Positions 63,551 to 64,000 of a stretch of 64,000 nucleotides of DNA are shown piece after piece. The stretch spans positions 806,001 through 870,000 of the forward strand of contig NZ_CP009571.1 in the NCBI RefSeq assembly GCF_000764535.1, in the 5' to 3' direction. The DNA comes from Sphingomonas taxi. GTDB lineage: Bacteria > Pseudomonadota > Alphaproteobacteria > Sphingomonadales > Sphingomonadaceae. The position numbers and the translations under genes were made by a program. Under the pieces are notes generated by a model that saw only the letters and a program-made list of their open reading frames with translations, ran no database searches and was not told the DNA's origin. Position 1 is the first letter of the stretch. Each line of letters opens with the position of its first letter.

Positions 63551-64000
63551 CTATTCCGCCGCCTCGGCCATTTCCTCGAACTCCGCCGCCGCGAGGAACC
63601 GCTCCGCGTCCAGCGCCGCCATGCACCCGGTCCCCGCCGCGGTCACCGCCTGACGATAGACCTTGTCCGCCACGTCGCCGCAGGCGAATACGCCCGGCAC
63701 GCTGGTCCGCGTCGAGCCCGTCTCCACCGCGATATAGCCGTCGTCGTCGAGCGCGAGATGCCCGCGGAACAGCTCGGTCGCCGGATGATGGCCGATCGCC
63801 ACGAACCCGCCCTCGACGTCGAGCCGCGACTGCTCGCCGGTGACCGTATCCTCCAGCGTCAGCGCCACCAGCCCGGCATTACCGCCGCCATCGACGAACT
63901 CGCGGACTTCCTTGTTCCACAGAACCTTGACGTTGGGATGCGCGTGCAGCCGCTCCTGCAAAATCCGCTCCGCGCGTAAGGAATCGCGGCGATGGATCAG
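63551..64000 (-). CDS. trxB: thioredoxin reductase, N-terminus cut by window edge
   Basis: C-terminal 149 residues of NADPH-dependent thioredoxin reductase. The visible part begins in the NADPH domain (IHRRDSLRAERILQERL) and includes VEGGFVAIGHHPATELF, the FAD-contacting GVFACGDVADKVYRQAVTAAGTGCMAALDAERFL, and a Glu-rich end. The redox CxxC lies beyond the right edge. The frame is open to position 64000. Confidence 0.95.
   Translation of the reverse strand: MIHRRDSLRAERILQERLHAHPNVKVLWNKEVREFVDGGGNAGLVALTLEDTVTGEQSRLDVEGGFVAIGHHPATELFRGHLALDDDGYIAVETGSTRTSVPGVFACGDVADKVYRQAVTAAGTGCMAALDAERFLAAAEFEEMAEAAE

Overview
The window is GC-rich, gene-dense chromosomal DNA that looks like a Sphingomonas-type alphaproteobacterium (Sphingomonadaceae). 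This rests on gene content and order: lapA-pyrF-trpF-trpB-trpA-accD-folC, a mdh/sucD/sucA block, an UrcA-family protein, a DUF6628-like protein, a short catabolic-type threonine dehydratase, a decarboxylase/deoxyhypusine-synthase-like pair, and a large exosortase A (XrtA) exopolysaccharide locus. I saw no rRNA, tRNA, CRISPR array, prophage or transposase. The species cannot be named from what is visible.

Layout. 1-9 kb: TCA-cycle and housekeeping genes, mostly on the minus strand: sucA (cut by the left edge), sucD, a small GIY-YIG protein, mdh, zapE, a PaaI-like thioesterase, sdhB and a ClpP-like protein. sucC and sdhCDA are not here. 8.6-17 kb: a mixed stretch with a short-chain dehydrogenase plus a coupled small protein, a lone Tat-exported family 2 glycoside hydrolase, two small membrane proteins sharing a terminator, a hexapeptide acyltransferase and a three-gene exported cluster around an M48 metalloprotease. 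17-27 kb: an EEP-family hydrolase coupled to a patatin, then the tightly packed lapA-pyrF-trpFBA-accD-folC run. 27-36 kb: an AmpG-like permease, a receiver-only response regulator, rluB with a long basic tail, rsmD, an MHS-family transporter, UrcA and uvrD/pcrA. 36-45 kb: small exported proteins, a 2Fe-2S ferredoxin with two tandem cysteine desulfurases, a threonine dehydratase, the polyamine-type pair (PLP decarboxylase plus deoxyhypusine-synthase-like protein), MAPEG and an HTH-like small protein.

45.6-63.3 kb is the XrtA locus. A minus-strand run (export lipoprotein, chain-length/co-polymerase, tyrosine autokinase, outer-membrane protein, AAA ATPase, polysaccharide deacetylase, FemAB-like protein, glycosyltransferase, exosortase A fused to an EpsI domain, asparagine synthase) is linked almost throughout by overlapping stop/start codons. 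Beyond it lie a PLP decarboxylase and an AMP-forming acyl-CoA ligase, then, divergently, an acyl carrier protein and two alpha/beta hydrolases. Together these should make, modify and export an exopolysaccharide and sort PEP-CTERM proteins, although no PEP-CTERM substrate is encoded in the window. The right edge cuts thioredoxin reductase.

Gaps between genes often hold palindromic REP-like repeats of several types. One sits inside the coding sequence of the XrtA glycosyltransferase and is translated in frame. All family names come from recognition of motifs and gene order; no database search was possible.
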